A program made the position numbers and the translations under genes. Below are positions 25,787-33,742 of a DNA stretch of 64,000 nt, piece by piece. Source of the DNA: Lacinutrix sp. Hel_I_90 (lineage in GTDB: Bacteria > Bacteroidota > Bacteroidia > Flavobacteriales > Flavobacteriaceae); contig NZ_JYNQ01000001.1 in assembly GCF_000934685.1 (NCBI RefSeq), forward strand, positions 1,600,501-1,664,500, read 5' to 3'. The notes below the pieces were generated by a model that was given only the letters and a program-made list of their open reading frames with translations, ran no database searches and had not been told where the DNA came from. The first letter of the stretch is position 1, and each line of letters begins with the position of its first letter.

Positions 25787-27229
25787 GTGATTACTATTAA
25801 AAACTACATCAACGGCGAGTTCCACAATCCTATCAAGAACAACTGGATAGACAACTATTGCCCTGCTAATGGCGAAGTCTATGGTCAACTACCAAACTCA
25901 GACAAAACAGATGTTGAAAAGGCCTACAACGCCGCAAAAACTGCTTTCCCAATGTGGTCACAAACCTCATTAGAAGAACGCAGTCGTATTTTAATCAAAA
26001 TTTCAGAATTATTAGAAGCCAATTTGCAGCGTTTTGCAGAAGCCGAAAGTAAAGACAACGGTAAACCCATTAGTTTAGCTAAAGCAGTAGATATCCCTAG
26101 AGCGGCGAGTAACTTTCGCTTCTTTGGAAACGCTATTACACAATTTGCCAGTGAAAGCCATGAAAGTATTGGTCTAAAAGCCATAAATTACACGTTACGG
26201 CAACCTATAGGGGTTGTGGGTTGTATTTCTCCTTGGAACTTACCATTGTATTTATTTACGTGGAAAATAGCACCAGCCATTGCAGCTGGAAACTGCGTGA
26301 TTGCAAAACCAAGCGAAGTCACCCCAATGACCGCCTATTTATTAGGTGAAATTTGTAACGAAGCAGGCTTACCAAAGGGGGTGCTAAATATCGTGCATGG
26401 TTTAGGCACTACAACAGGACAAGCCATTATAGCGCATGAAGACATTAAAGCCATTTCGTTTACTGGCGGAACGGCAACTGGTGCCCATATTGCCAAAGTC
26501 GCGGCACCCATGTTTAAAAAATTGTCTTTAGAATTGGGTGGAAAAAACCCAAACATTATTTTCGCCGATTGTGATTATGAAGATATGCTGGACACAACAG
26601 TCCGTTCTTCTTTTGCTAATCAAGGTCAGATTTGCCTTTGTGGAAGTCGTATTTTTATAGAAGACGCTATTTACGACCGTTTCAAAAAAGATTTTGTAAC
26701 CAAAGTAAAAGCGTTGAAAGTAGGGCATCCCTCAGAACATGACACAAATATTGGTGCTTTAGTGTCAAAAGCACATTTAGAAAAAGTAAAAGACTATATC
26801 GCCATAGCAAAAGAAGAGCATGCAATGGTTCTTTGCGGAGGCAATGAAGTCACTATTAAAGGTTACGAGAACGGTTACTATTTAGAACCAACAGTTATAG
26901 AAGTAAAAAATGATGAATGCCGCGTCAACCAAGAAGAAATTTTTGGCCCAGTGGTTACGATTATGCCTTTTAAAACGGAAGAAGCTGTATTAGAAATGGC
27001 TAATAAGGTGAAATACGGTCTCTCAGCAACCTTGTGGACCAACGATTTAAAACGCACCATGAGCATGAGCAACCAACTACAAGCAGGCATCGTTTGGGTA
27101 AACACCTGGATGCTCCGTGATTTACGTACACCTTTTGGTGGTGTAAAAGCAAGTGGTATTGGTCGCGAAGGAGGTTTTGAAGCGTTACGCTTTTTTACTG
27201 AAGCTAAAAATGTTTGTATAAAGTACTAA
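25787..27229 (+). CDS. Aldehyde dehydrogenase, 2-aminomuconic/2-hydroxymuconic semialdehyde type
   Basis: 480-residue NAD(P)-dependent aldehyde dehydrogenase. NPLYLFTWKIAPAIAAGN-type cofactor region, SFTGGTATGA, catalytic Glu in LELGGKNPN and catalytic Cys in GQICLCGSRI are all visible. In this cluster the expected reaction is oxidation of 2-aminomuconate 6-semialdehyde, formed by the decarboxylase at 29063, to 2-aminomuconate. The general ALDH call is certain; the substrate rests on context and overall resemblance to the AmnC/NbaE group. The start is GTG 25787 (MITIKNYINGEF), matching the family. Confidence 0.9.
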   Translation: MITIKNYINGEFHNPIKNNWIDNYCPANGEVYGQLPNSDKTDVEKAYNAAKTAFPMWSQTSLEERSRILIKISELLEANLQRFAEAESKDNGKPISLAKAVDIPRAASNFRFFGNAITQFASESHESIGLKAINYTLRQPIGVVGCISPWNLPLYLFTWKIAPAIAAGNCVIAKPSEVTPMTAYLLGEICNEAGLPKGVLNIVHGLGTTTGQAIIAHEDIKAISFTGGTATGAHIAKVAAPMFKKLSLELGGKNPNIIFADCDYEDMLDTTVRSSFANQGQICLCGSRIFIEDAIYDRFKKDFVTKVKALKVGHPSEHDTNIGALVSKAHLEKVKDYIAIAKEEHAMVLCGGNEVTIKGYENGYYLEPTVIEVKNDECRVNQEEIFGPVVTIMPFKTEEAVLEMANKVKYGLSATLWTNDLKRTMSMSNQLQAGIVWVNTWMLRDLRTPFGGVKASGIGREGGFEALRFFTEAKNVCIKY

Positions 27230-27247
27230 TTCTCACGACAGTGGGAA
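27230..27247. repeat. REP-like hairpin
   Basis: TTCTCAC / GTGGGAA around loop GACA, directly after the aldehyde dehydrogenase stop. It resembles the dispersed hairpin repeats with a TTCCnnC...GGAA core found in many bacterial genomes. Confidence 0.5.
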
Positions 27248-27281
27248 TCTCATAAATTGAAACAAATACTATAAATTAACT

Positions 27282-27314
27282 GTCATTGCGGGCCTTTAGG
27301 TGTGACCATCTGTT
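27282..27314 (-). repeat. Dispersed intergenic repeat, copy C (partial, inverted)
   Basis: GTCATTGC...ATCTGTT is the reverse complement of the AACAGAT...GCAATGAC end of copies A and B. Only the terminal ~33 bp is recognisable, 54 nt before the SDR gene. Confidence 0.5.
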
Positions 27315-27368
27315 AAAAATAGCAGGAAGGCATTATAAAACACCTGCCGCTGCAGAAATAAAAAAAAT

Positions 27369-28151
27369 ATGGACTTACAACTCAACAACAAATACGCACT
27401 AGTTTGTGGAAGCACAGCGGGCATAGGAAAAGCTACTGCTTTAGCCTTAGCTGAAGAAGGCACTATTGTTACATTAATTGCTAGAAATGAAGACAAGTTA
27501 AAAGCTACTTTATTGGAATTACCTCAACACAGAGACCACGACTATATTGTTGCCGATTTCTCCAATTCTGAAGAATTAAAAGCAATAGTGTCAGACTATA
27601 TTTCGCAACACCATGGCTTTCATATTTTAGTAAATAATACGGGCGGCCCAAAAGGCGGACCTATTTTTTCTGCAGAAATTGATGAGTTTGAGAGTGCTTT
27701 TACGCAACATTTAAAATGTAATCATGTGTTAGCACAAACGGTTGTGCCTTTTATGAAAAGTGAAGGTTATGGTCGTATTGTGAATGTGATTTCCACCTCT
27801 GTAAAGCAACCCTTAGACGGTTTAGGCGTTAGTAACACCATTCGTGGTGCAGTAGCCAACTGGAGTAAGACTTTGGCTAATGAGCTTGGGCAATTTGGCA
27901 TTACTGTAAACAATGTATTGCCTGGTGCCACAGGAACCGAGCGCCTAACTGAAATTATAAAAAACAAATCGGCTAAATCTGGAACTACCGAAGAAGACGC
28001 CGCCAACGCCATGAAAAACGCAGTTCCGGCAAAACGCTTTGCAAAACCAGAAGAATTAGCTGATGCTATCGCTTTTTTGGCAAGTGAGCGCGCTGCCTAT
28101 ATTAATGGTATTAATTTACCTGTAGATGGAGGCCGTACAAAGTCACTATAA
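27369..28151 (+). CDS. SDR-family protein lacking the YxxxK motif
   Basis: 260-residue short-chain dehydrogenase/reductase fold. Cofactor-binding CGSTAGIGKATALALAEEG at the N-terminus, NNTGGPKGG in place of NNAG, and a C-terminal INGINLPVDGG. The catalytic Ser region is present (NVISTSV), but where YxxxK is expected the sequence is Ser155-x3-Arg159 (VSNTIRGAVANW). That divergent SNxxR form is known in a subgroup of SDRs whose activities are poorly described. It could reduce a muconate-derived intermediate of the pathway, for instance towards 2-oxoadipate; this is only inference from position. Confidence 0.85.
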   Translation: MDLQLNNKYALVCGSTAGIGKATALALAEEGTIVTLIARNEDKLKATLLELPQHRDHDYIVADFSNSEELKAIVSDYISQHHGFHILVNNTGGPKGGPIFSAEIDEFESAFTQHLKCNHVLAQTVVPFMKSEGYGRIVNVISTSVKQPLDGLGVSNTIRGAVANWSKTLANELGQFGITVNNVLPGATGTERLTEIIKNKSAKSGTTEEDAANAMKNAVPAKRFAKPEELADAIAFLASERAAYINGINLPVDGGRTKSL

Positions 28152-28157
28152 TATATT

Positions 28158-28194
28158 GACCTGTTAGGTTTATAAAACCTGACAGGTCTTTTTT
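28158..28194 (+). terminator. Terminator-like hairpin after the SDR gene
   Basis: GACCTGTTAGGTTT / AAACCTGACAGGTC stem (one mismatch) with loop ATA, followed by a six-T run. Its right arm shares AAAACCTG with the hairpin at 25732. It may split the cluster into two transcripts, or be leaky. Confidence 0.8.
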
Positions 28195-28393
28195 GTATAT
28201 TAGTACCGTAATTTTGCGTTAAGGATGACTCACAACTTAATTTTTAGAAAATTATGTGCGTGAACCTAAAGGTTTGAGGGTGTTTTGGAGCTCCTCGCAG
28301 AGAGCAACTACCTAAAGCCTGACTTTTGTTATTCTGCAAGCTCGTAAAAAGCCAGTAGGCATGAATAAAACTAACGCCCAAATAATAAAACAA

Positions 28394-28927
28394 ATGAGCA
28401 ACTTAGTATCTCCATTAAATTTTAAAGCTTGGATTGAAGAAAACAGACACCTTTTAAAACCACCGGTTGGCAATAAAGTGGTTTGGAAAGATGGCGATTT
28501 CATCGTTATGGTCGTTGGTGGTCCTAACAATAGAAAAGATTACCATTACAACGAAACCCCTGAGTTTTTCTATCAGGTGGAAGGTGACATGGTCTTAAAA
28601 ATTATAGATCAAGGCACGCCAAAAGATGTGCATATTAGAGAGGGTGATATTTATTTATTACCTCCGAAAGTACCACATTCACCGCAGCGTGGTGCAAATA
28701 CTGTTGGCTTAGTGATAGAGTACAAACGCCCTGAAGGCATGCGTGATGCGCTACTTTGGTTTTGCGAAAACTGTACGACTAAGTTATACGAAGAAGATTT
28801 TACGGTCAAAAATATTGAAACGGATATGCCTAAAATTTTCGATAAATATTATGGTGATAAAGATAAACGCAGCTGCCCAAATTGTGGTGAAGTGATGCAA
28901 CCGCCGAGTAAAGTAAAGATTGAGTAA
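28394..28927 (+). CDS. nbaC: 3-Hydroxyanthranilate 3,4-dioxygenase
   Basis: Fe(II) cupin enzyme opening 3-hydroxyanthranilate to 2-amino-3-carboxymuconate 6-semialdehyde. About 177 residues. The cupin motif DYHYNETPEFFYQ carries the iron ligands His and Glu, and LPPKVPHSPQR carries the later His. The C-terminal extension has four Cys in two CxxC pairs (CENC and CPNC), the second rubredoxin-like iron site of the bacterial form. I place the start at the ATG at 28394 (MSNLVSPLNFKAWIEE), which aligns with known enzymes; an ATG at 28361 would add 11 residues. The gap upstream (28195-28393) holds no gene; it contains an imperfect hairpin around 28310-28360. Confidence 0.94.
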   Translation: MSNLVSPLNFKAWIEENRHLLKPPVGNKVVWKDGDFIVMVVGGPNNRKDYHYNETPEFFYQVEGDMVLKIIDQGTPKDVHIREGDIYLLPPKVPHSPQRGANTVGLVIEYKRPEGMRDALLWFCENCTTKLYEEDFTVKNIETDMPKIFDKYYGDKDKRSCPNCGEVMQPPSKVKIE

Positions 28928-29037
28928 AAGTGTTATTCTAAATAGTATTGAAACTACTTAAGTATTATTTAAGAATACTCTGGTAATGAAAAACGTCAAC
29001 AATACTTGCATGACACTAAAACAAACATTTAATAGAC

Positions 29038-29053
29038 TCCTGCTTTAGTAGGA
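29038..29053. repeat. REP-like hairpin just before a start codon
   Basis: TCCTGC / GTAGGA with loop TTTA, followed by ACGACA. This resembles the widespread dispersed repeat with a TTCCTGC...GCAGGAA core. It ends nine bases before the ATG at 29063. Confidence 0.55.
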
Positions 29054-29062
29054 ACGACAAAC

Positions 29063-30148
29063 ATGAACAAAAGAAAACTAAGAATAAACGGCCACTCACA
29101 CTTACTACCTTATCCTGAGGAAATCCCTCAATTTATGCATGATAAAGGTATTTTTTGGGTAGATAAGGATCGGAAATTTATGCTTCAAAAAGACTGGAGT
29201 CGTCCTGTAACAGATTCTAGTTTCTTTTTAAATGAGAAACTGGAATGGATGGCACGTTTTAAAATTGATCATGCTGTGGTTTTAAATTTATCTCAGCTTT
29301 ATGGTAATGGTTTACGTGTAGAGGAAATGAAACAAGCCTTGCGTTTTCAGAATGATTTTAATGCCAAGGTGCAGCGTGAAAATCCAAGTAAATTTACCTG
29401 TGGCTTTGTGGTGCATCCTGGCTTTGTACGTGGCGCTTGCTGGGAAATCGAGCGCTGTGTTGAAGAGTTAGGCCTGCAATTGCTTTGTTTACCCACGCAC
29501 TACATGGATACCATTGGGACCTGGCGTTGTATTTTTGATGAAGAAAATGAGCCCATTTTTGAGCTGGCTAACAAATATAACTTAGCAGTAGAAATTCACC
29601 CTTACGATGGTGAGAAATTTATAAAACTAGAAAACACATCTTGGCGTTTTCATTTAATCTGGATGTTGGCGCAATGTGCAGATGCCTACCATTTTTTAAC
29701 CTTAAATGGCTATCAAGATAAATACCCTAACATGCGCACCTGTTTTGCACATGGTGGTCAACTCGCTCAAATAAATTTAGGGCGTCGTATTCAAGGTTTT
29801 GATGGGAGACCCGATTTGTTTGAAGGTAAGAGTCACCCAAGAAAGGCTGTTGGTCACAAAAATATCTTTTTTGATACTTTGGTTCATGACACTGGTGGTT
29901 TAGAATTATTAATTAAAAACCAAGGCTCCAAGCAAGTGCTCATGGGGCTAGATGACCCGTATCCATTAGGAGAAATGGAAAGTGAAAAACAGTCGTCTTA
30001 TCCTGGAAAGATTCTAGATCTAGCTATAGAACGTCATATTATTACAGAAACGCAACATGATGCTATTTGGGAAGATAACGTAATACAATGGTTGTGTGGC
30101 GATGATCAGGCGGCAAAAGATAAATTAGTAAAACGGATTTTAGGATAA
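29063..30148 (+). CDS. Amidohydrolase-family decarboxylase, probable 2-amino-3-carboxymuconate-6-semialdehyde decarboxylase (ACMSD)
   Basis: 361-residue metal-dependent amidohydrolase of the ACMSD group. The N-terminal metal motif is NGHSHLLPYPEE (HxH); a third His lies in AVEIHPYDGE, a fourth in CFAHGGQLAQ, and the metal Asp in MGLDDPYPLGEME, matching the ACMSD pattern. It would decarboxylate the ring-cleavage product to 2-aminomuconate 6-semialdehyde, diverting it from quinolinate and NAD synthesis to catabolism. It is about 25 residues longer than the human and Pseudomonas enzymes, with an extra loop at residues ~20-45. Context (next to 3-hydroxyanthranilate dioxygenase) makes the call strong. 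Confidence 0.9.
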   Translation: MNKRKLRINGHSHLLPYPEEIPQFMHDKGIFWVDKDRKFMLQKDWSRPVTDSSFFLNEKLEWMARFKIDHAVVLNLSQLYGNGLRVEEMKQALRFQNDFNAKVQRENPSKFTCGFVVHPGFVRGACWEIERCVEELGLQLLCLPTHYMDTIGTWRCIFDEENEPIFELANKYNLAVEIHPYDGEKFIKLENTSWRFHLIWMLAQCADAYHFLTLNGYQDKYPNMRTCFAHGGQLAQINLGRRIQGFDGRPDLFEGKSHPRKAVGHKNIFFDTLVHDTGGLELLIKNQGSKQVLMGLDDPYPLGEMESEKQSSYPGKILDLAIERHIITETQHDAIWEDNVIQWLCGDDQAAKDKLVKRILG

Positions 30149-30235
30149 TTTTTTCATCTTTCTGAAAAGGGATAAAGCATCTTTGAGCTGATACTTCGAA
30201 TGCTCCTATTAAGAAAGTGAATAATTAATGAGACC

Positions 30236-30877
30236 ATGCATTTTATACCAGAAGAATTAGACGATTATGTAGTAGCACATTCTGAAAGTGAACCAGAATT
30301 ACTGCAACAGCTTACACGAGAAACCTTTCAAAAAATATTGCAGCCGCGAATGTCCAGCGGACCGTATCAAGGTCGTGTGTTAAGCATGATTTCAAAATTA
30401 ATACACCCTAATAGCATACTGGAAATTGGTACCTTTACAGGCTATTCTACGTTGTGCTTAGCGGAAGGATTGAAGCCTGATGGTACTATTGATACCATAG
30501 ATATCAATGAAGAGCTCTTTGATTTTCAACGTCAATTTTTTGATAAATCTCAATATGGCTCGCAAATCTTTCAACATTTAGGGAATGCTTTAGAGGTGAT
30601 TCCGAAACTAAAAAAAACCTTTGATCTTGTATTTATAGATGCCGACAAAGATAATTATATCAATTATTTTAACTTAATTATTGACAGCCTCAATACCGGT
30701 GGAATCATTTTATCAGATAACGTTTTATGGAGTGGTAAAGTGATAGAACCACTGGATCCAAAAGATAAAATGACAAAAGCAGTTTTAGATTATAATGCAC
30801 TTTTAAAAACAGATGAACGTGTTGAAACTATAGTATTACCCATTAGAGATGGCTTGACTATTAGCAGGAAGCGATAA
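30236..30877 (+). CDS. O-methyltransferase, catechol-type family 3
   Basis: 213-residue SAM-dependent O-methyltransferase of the YrrM/catechol type: ILEIGTFTGYSTLCLAEGL (motif I), TIDINEEL, and DLVFIDADKDNYINYF, which carries metal-binding and catalytic residues of this family; LSDNVLWSGKV follows. It acts on small hydroxylated molecules; the natural substrate is unknown. It is the last plus-strand gene after the kynurenine cluster, and catecholic intermediates such as 3-hydroxykynurenine are conceivable substrates, but there is no direct evidence. An 87-nt gap separates it from the ACMSD gene. Confidence 0.88.
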   Translation: MHFIPEELDDYVVAHSESEPELLQQLTRETFQKILQPRMSSGPYQGRVLSMISKLIHPNSILEIGTFTGYSTLCLAEGLKPDGTIDTIDINEELFDFQRQFFDKSQYGSQIFQHLGNALEVIPKLKKTFDLVFIDADKDNYINYFNLIIDSLNTGGIILSDNVLWSGKVIEPLDPKDKMTKAVLDYNALLKTDERVETIVLPIRDGLTISRKR

Positions 30878-30901
30878 TTCCATAACTAATTAATAAGTAG
30901 T

Positions 30902-30938
30902 AAAAAAAACCACCAAAAGCAATAAGCTTTTGATGGTT
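30902..30938 (-). terminator. Rho-independent terminator of the dodecin gene
   Basis: Inverted repeat AACCACCAAAAGC / GCTTTTGATGGTT (one mismatch); on the minus strand it is followed by eight T. Confidence 0.85.
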
Positions 30939-30965
30939 GAATGATATTTATAAAAAGTAAATGAT

Positions 30966-31166
30966 TTAATCTACTTCAAATGTTATTTTTACATTGACTC
31001 TAAAGTCTGTTACTTCGTTATTACTTACGCTTGCGCTCTGTTCTTTAACATAAACCGAACGAATGTTCTTAACACTTTTTGACGCGTGTTTTACTGCTTT
31101 TCTGGTTGCGTCTTCCCAACTTTTATCAGAGTTTGATAATATTTCTATAACTTTTAGTACTGCCAT
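30966..31166 (-). CDS. Dodecin family protein
   Basis: 66-residue small protein of the dodecin family, which assembles into hollow dodecamers that bind flavins (and in some species CoA) and buffer free flavin in the cytoplasm. The sequence has the usual pattern: MAVLKVIEILSNSDKSWEDA, a single helix (DATRKAVKHASKSVKNI), and beta-strands ending in VNVKITFEVD. The conserved aromatic Trp of SWEDA that stacks on the flavin is present. It is monocistronic, with its own terminator. Confidence 0.93.
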   Translation of the reverse strand: MAVLKVIEILSNSDKSWEDATRKAVKHASKSVKNIRSVYVKEQSASVSNNEVTDFRVNVKITFEVD

Positions 31167-31277
31167 AATTTTTGGTTTTTAAAGATTAATACAAGACTAA
31201 AGTTACAAAGAATTAGAGTATTTCATGACTTAAAAAAAGCCAAATGATTGTTAATCTTCTTAATAAAAGACCAATAA

Positions 31278-32186
31278 CTACCCATTTATAGCTTCAACAG
31301 TATTTACTTTACCAGCCAACATTTCCTTTAGCATATTTTCTATCCCATTTTTTAAAGTGAAGGTCGATGACGGACAACCACTACAAGCGCCTTGTAAAAT
31401 AACTTTAACGGTTTTAGTCGCTTCGTCGTAAGATTGAAATTCAATATTACCACCATCACTCGCTACAGCTGGTTTTACATACTCTTCTAAAATGTTTATT
31501 ATTTCTTTTGAAGTATCGTCTAATGTTTCAAAATGTGCATCAACCTTTTCGGCAGTTTTAGCGATTGTTTCTGGAGCATTGACAGCTATAATTTCTTTTC
31601 CGTTTTCAATATATGATCTAATAAATTCGCGAACCTCGTTAGTAATATCATTCCAATCTGCTACATCATACTTCGTAACCGACACATAATTTTCATCTAT
31701 AAACACACTTTTTACAAACGGAAAATGAAATAATTCCGTAGCCATAGGCGACGCCTTTGCTGTATCAATTGAAACAAATTCATAGGTAGCAGTCACTAGT
31801 TTTTTATTTGCTACAAATTTCATTACTGATGGGTTAGGTGTGCTTTCCGCGTATACCGTTACTGGTACTTTTTTTGGTGCATCATCTTGGTTAATTACAA
31901 CACCATCTGCATTTAGGTAGTCTTCAATTTGATTTGCAACTTCCTTTTGAACATCTTCCCATTCCACTATACTAAATCGCTCGATGGCAACAAAATTACT
32001 GGTAATGTAAACCTTTTTAACAAAAGGTAAATAGAATAATTGTTGTGCTAATGGCGAGGCTTTTGCTTCGTCAATATTATTAAATTCGAAACTTTGATGT
32101 TGCGTTATAAACTGATTTATTTCGAACTTTAATATAGAAGGATTTGATGTTTCCTGTATGGTGACTTTAAACGTATTCATCTGCAA
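31278..32186 (-). CDS. NifU/Nfu-family iron-sulfur scaffold with duplicated N-terminal domain
   Basis: 302 residues with three domains: two tandem Nfu N-terminal domains (about 3-95 and 105-195; compare FVKKVYITSNFVAI with FVKSVFIDENYVSV, and ASPLAQQLF with ASPMATELF) and a C-terminal NifU domain (about 222-300) with the cluster-binding GACSGCPSSTFTLKNGIE motif. It carries or transfers [4Fe-4S] clusters to client enzymes; LipA, encoded in this window, is a typical Nfu client in other organisms. The tandem N-terminal domain is the unusual part. A second Met at position 3 is an equally good start. Confidence 0.92.
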   Translation of the reverse strand: MQMNTFKVTIQETSNPSILKFEINQFITQHQSFEFNNIDEAKASPLAQQLFYLPFVKKVYITSNFVAIERFSIVEWEDVQKEVANQIEDYLNADGVVINQDDAPKKVPVTVYAESTPNPSVMKFVANKKLVTATYEFVSIDTAKASPMATELFHFPFVKSVFIDENYVSVTKYDVADWNDITNEVREFIRSYIENGKEIIAVNAPETIAKTAEKVDAHFETLDDTSKEIINILEEYVKPAVASDGGNIEFQSYDEATKTVKVILQGACSGCPSSTFTLKNGIENMLKEMLAGKVNTVEAING

Positions 32187-32199
32187 TTAAAATTTTATG

Positions 32200-32207
32200 C
32201 AAAAATA
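32200..32207 (-). promoter_or_regulatory. -7 box of the Nfu gene
   Basis: Minus-strand TATTTTTG, an exact TAnnTTTG match, 13 nt before the start codon; no clear -33 TTG. Confidence 0.45.
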
Positions 32208-32346
32208 CTAAAAGAAAGTAGAGATATCTATATATTTGAGGATTAAAGGTAAACCCAATGTATTGAAAAACTTGGCATTTTCTGCTAAAACCTTTTCATC
32301 TTGGTAGCTTTAACTTTTGTGACCTAAATAATATCAATGAAAGTTA

Positions 32347-32354
32347 TATATTTG
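32347..32354 (+). promoter_or_regulatory. Possible -7 box for porP/sprF-like gene
   Basis: TATATTTG in the 259-nt gap before the PorP/SprF-like gene, leaving a leader of about 85 nt. The nearest TTTTG is 27 nt upstream, further than usual. I see no gene or other repeat in this gap. Confidence 0.35.
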
Positions 32355-32445
32355 ACTTCAAAATAATTTATTCGATAAAAGTGAGTTATAAATAGCGTTA
32401 GCTGTTTGTTTAAACCTATATCAATCTACCTCGAAAAAAGAGATT

Positions 32446-33456
32446 ATGAGATTAAAATCAATATTCATATTAGTCATTACTTTATTAGTGAGCAGCAAAA
32501 TTGCTCACACACAAGAAGGACTTCCTATCTATTCAGATTACTTAACAGATAATTATTATTTAATTCACCCCTCTATGGCTGGTGTTGCCAATTGCTCAAA
32601 AGTGAGAATCACTGGTCGCCAACAATGGTTTGGAGATGATGATGCACCAGCGCTATTGACGGCTAGTGTTAATGGTCGCATTGGAGAATCTCAGTCAGGT
32701 ATTGGAGGTATTGTTTATTCTGATAAAAATGGCTACCATTCTCAAACAGGTGCCTATGCTACTTATGCGCATCACCTTATGTTCTCAAGAAATGAGGTTG
32801 ACTTAAACATGCTCTCTTTTGGTTTGAGCGTTGGAGTTATTCAATACAAATTAGATGAATCGAAATTTTTACAAGATGGTTTCGATCCAATTATTGCAGG
32901 TATAGAACAATCGGCTTCTAATTTCAATGTCGATTTTGGTTTTTCATATCACCTCTATAACTTTTATGCCCATGCTACTGTTAAAAATTTACTAGAAAAT
33001 GACGGTGTAAATTTTAACGAACAAGGCTTAAGCTATCAAAATTTAAGAACGTACCTGTTTTCTTTAGGCAATACCTTTAGCAACTATAATAATGATTGGA
33101 GCTTTGAGCCTTCAGTGATGTTTATGTACAGAGATGCCACTGAGGAAGCTTCTTTTGACGTCAACCTAAAAGCCTACAAAAGCACAGAATTTGGTAAGCT
33201 GTGGGGTGGTATTTCTTACCGCAGAAGCTTAGATGGCGCTGAGTTTTTAGACGGCCCAGGTGTTAGTAGTCAAAAACTGCAATACATTACACCAATTCTT
33301 GGTGTAGACGTAAACAATTTCATGTTTGCTTATACGTATAGTTACCAGGCCAATTCAGTAGTGTTTAATAATGGTGGATTCCACCAAATAACTTTAGGCT
33401 ATAACTTTGGTTGTAGAAAAGAACGCTACAGTTGTAATTGTCCTGCGGTTAACTAA
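32446..33456 (+). CDS. PorP/SprF-family type IX secretion membrane protein
   Basis: 336 residues. Signal peptide to about residue 22 (LLVSSKIAHTQ), then the family pattern LPIYSDYLTDNYYLIHPSMAG and KVRITGRQQWFG, followed by alternating strands of an outer-membrane beta-barrel. PorP/SprF proteins belong to the Bacteroidota type IX secretion and gliding machinery; SprF helps deliver the adhesin SprB, and many paralogues sit beside large T9SS substrates. Here no large adhesin gene adjoins it, so it is a solitary paralogue whose client is unknown. The Cys-rich C-terminal tail (CRKERYSCNCPAVN) is notable. Confidence 0.9.
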   Translation: MRLKSIFILVITLLVSSKIAHTQEGLPIYSDYLTDNYYLIHPSMAGVANCSKVRITGRQQWFGDDDAPALLTASVNGRIGESQSGIGGIVYSDKNGYHSQTGAYATYAHHLMFSRNEVDLNMLSFGLSVGVIQYKLDESKFLQDGFDPIIAGIEQSASNFNVDFGFSYHLYNFYAHATVKNLLENDGVNFNEQGLSYQNLRTYLFSLGNTFSNYNNDWSFEPSVMFMYRDATEEASFDVNLKAYKSTEFGKLWGGISYRRSLDGAEFLDGPGVSSQKLQYITPILGVDVNNFMFAYTYSYQANSVVFNNGGFHQITLGYNFGCRKERYSCNCPAVN

Positions 33457-33474
33457 ACAAAAAACAACGGAATA

Positions 33475-33517
33475 CAAAACCCACCAAGAGTAAGCTTTTG
33501 GTGGGTTTTGCTTTTTA
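33475..33517 (+). terminator. Rho-independent terminator after the porP/sprF-like gene
   Basis: AAAACCCACCAA / TTGGTGGGTTTT stem with a small bulged loop, followed by a T-rich run. Confidence 0.85.
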
Positions 33518-33592
33518 ATGTTTTTGTTAATGACTACCATCCTTTGGTTTAGTAAAACATATAAATTGTAATACATAGTAAAAAAAGAGCAT

Positions 33593-33626
33593 AAAAAAAG
33601 CCTTTATCTATATCGATAAAGGCTTT
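33593..33626 (-). terminator. Terminator of the tRNA operon
   Basis: AAAGCCTTTATC / GATAAAGGCTTT stem; on the minus strand it is followed by seven T. It lies 3 nt past the 3' end of tRNA-Leu. Confidence 0.88.
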
Positions 33627-33628
33627 AG

Positions 33629-33712
33629 TACTCGGGACGGGACTTGAACCCGTACGTCCTAATGGACATTGGATTTTAAGTCCAACGTGTCTACCAATTC
33701 CACCACCCGAGC
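33629..33712 (-). tRNA. tRNA-Leu (anticodon TAA)
   Basis: 84 nt, class II tRNA with a long variable arm. Acceptor stem GCTCGGG / CCCGAGT (the first pair is G-T), D-arm with GGTAGACAC, anticodon stem TTGGA/TCCAA with loop CTTAAAA, giving anticodon TAA, and T-arm loop GTTCAAG. CCA is not encoded. It is second in a tRNA operon after tRNA-Gly. Confidence 0.95.
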
Positions 33713-33742
33713 GTGGAATATTTTTAAGAAAAAATTTCTCAG

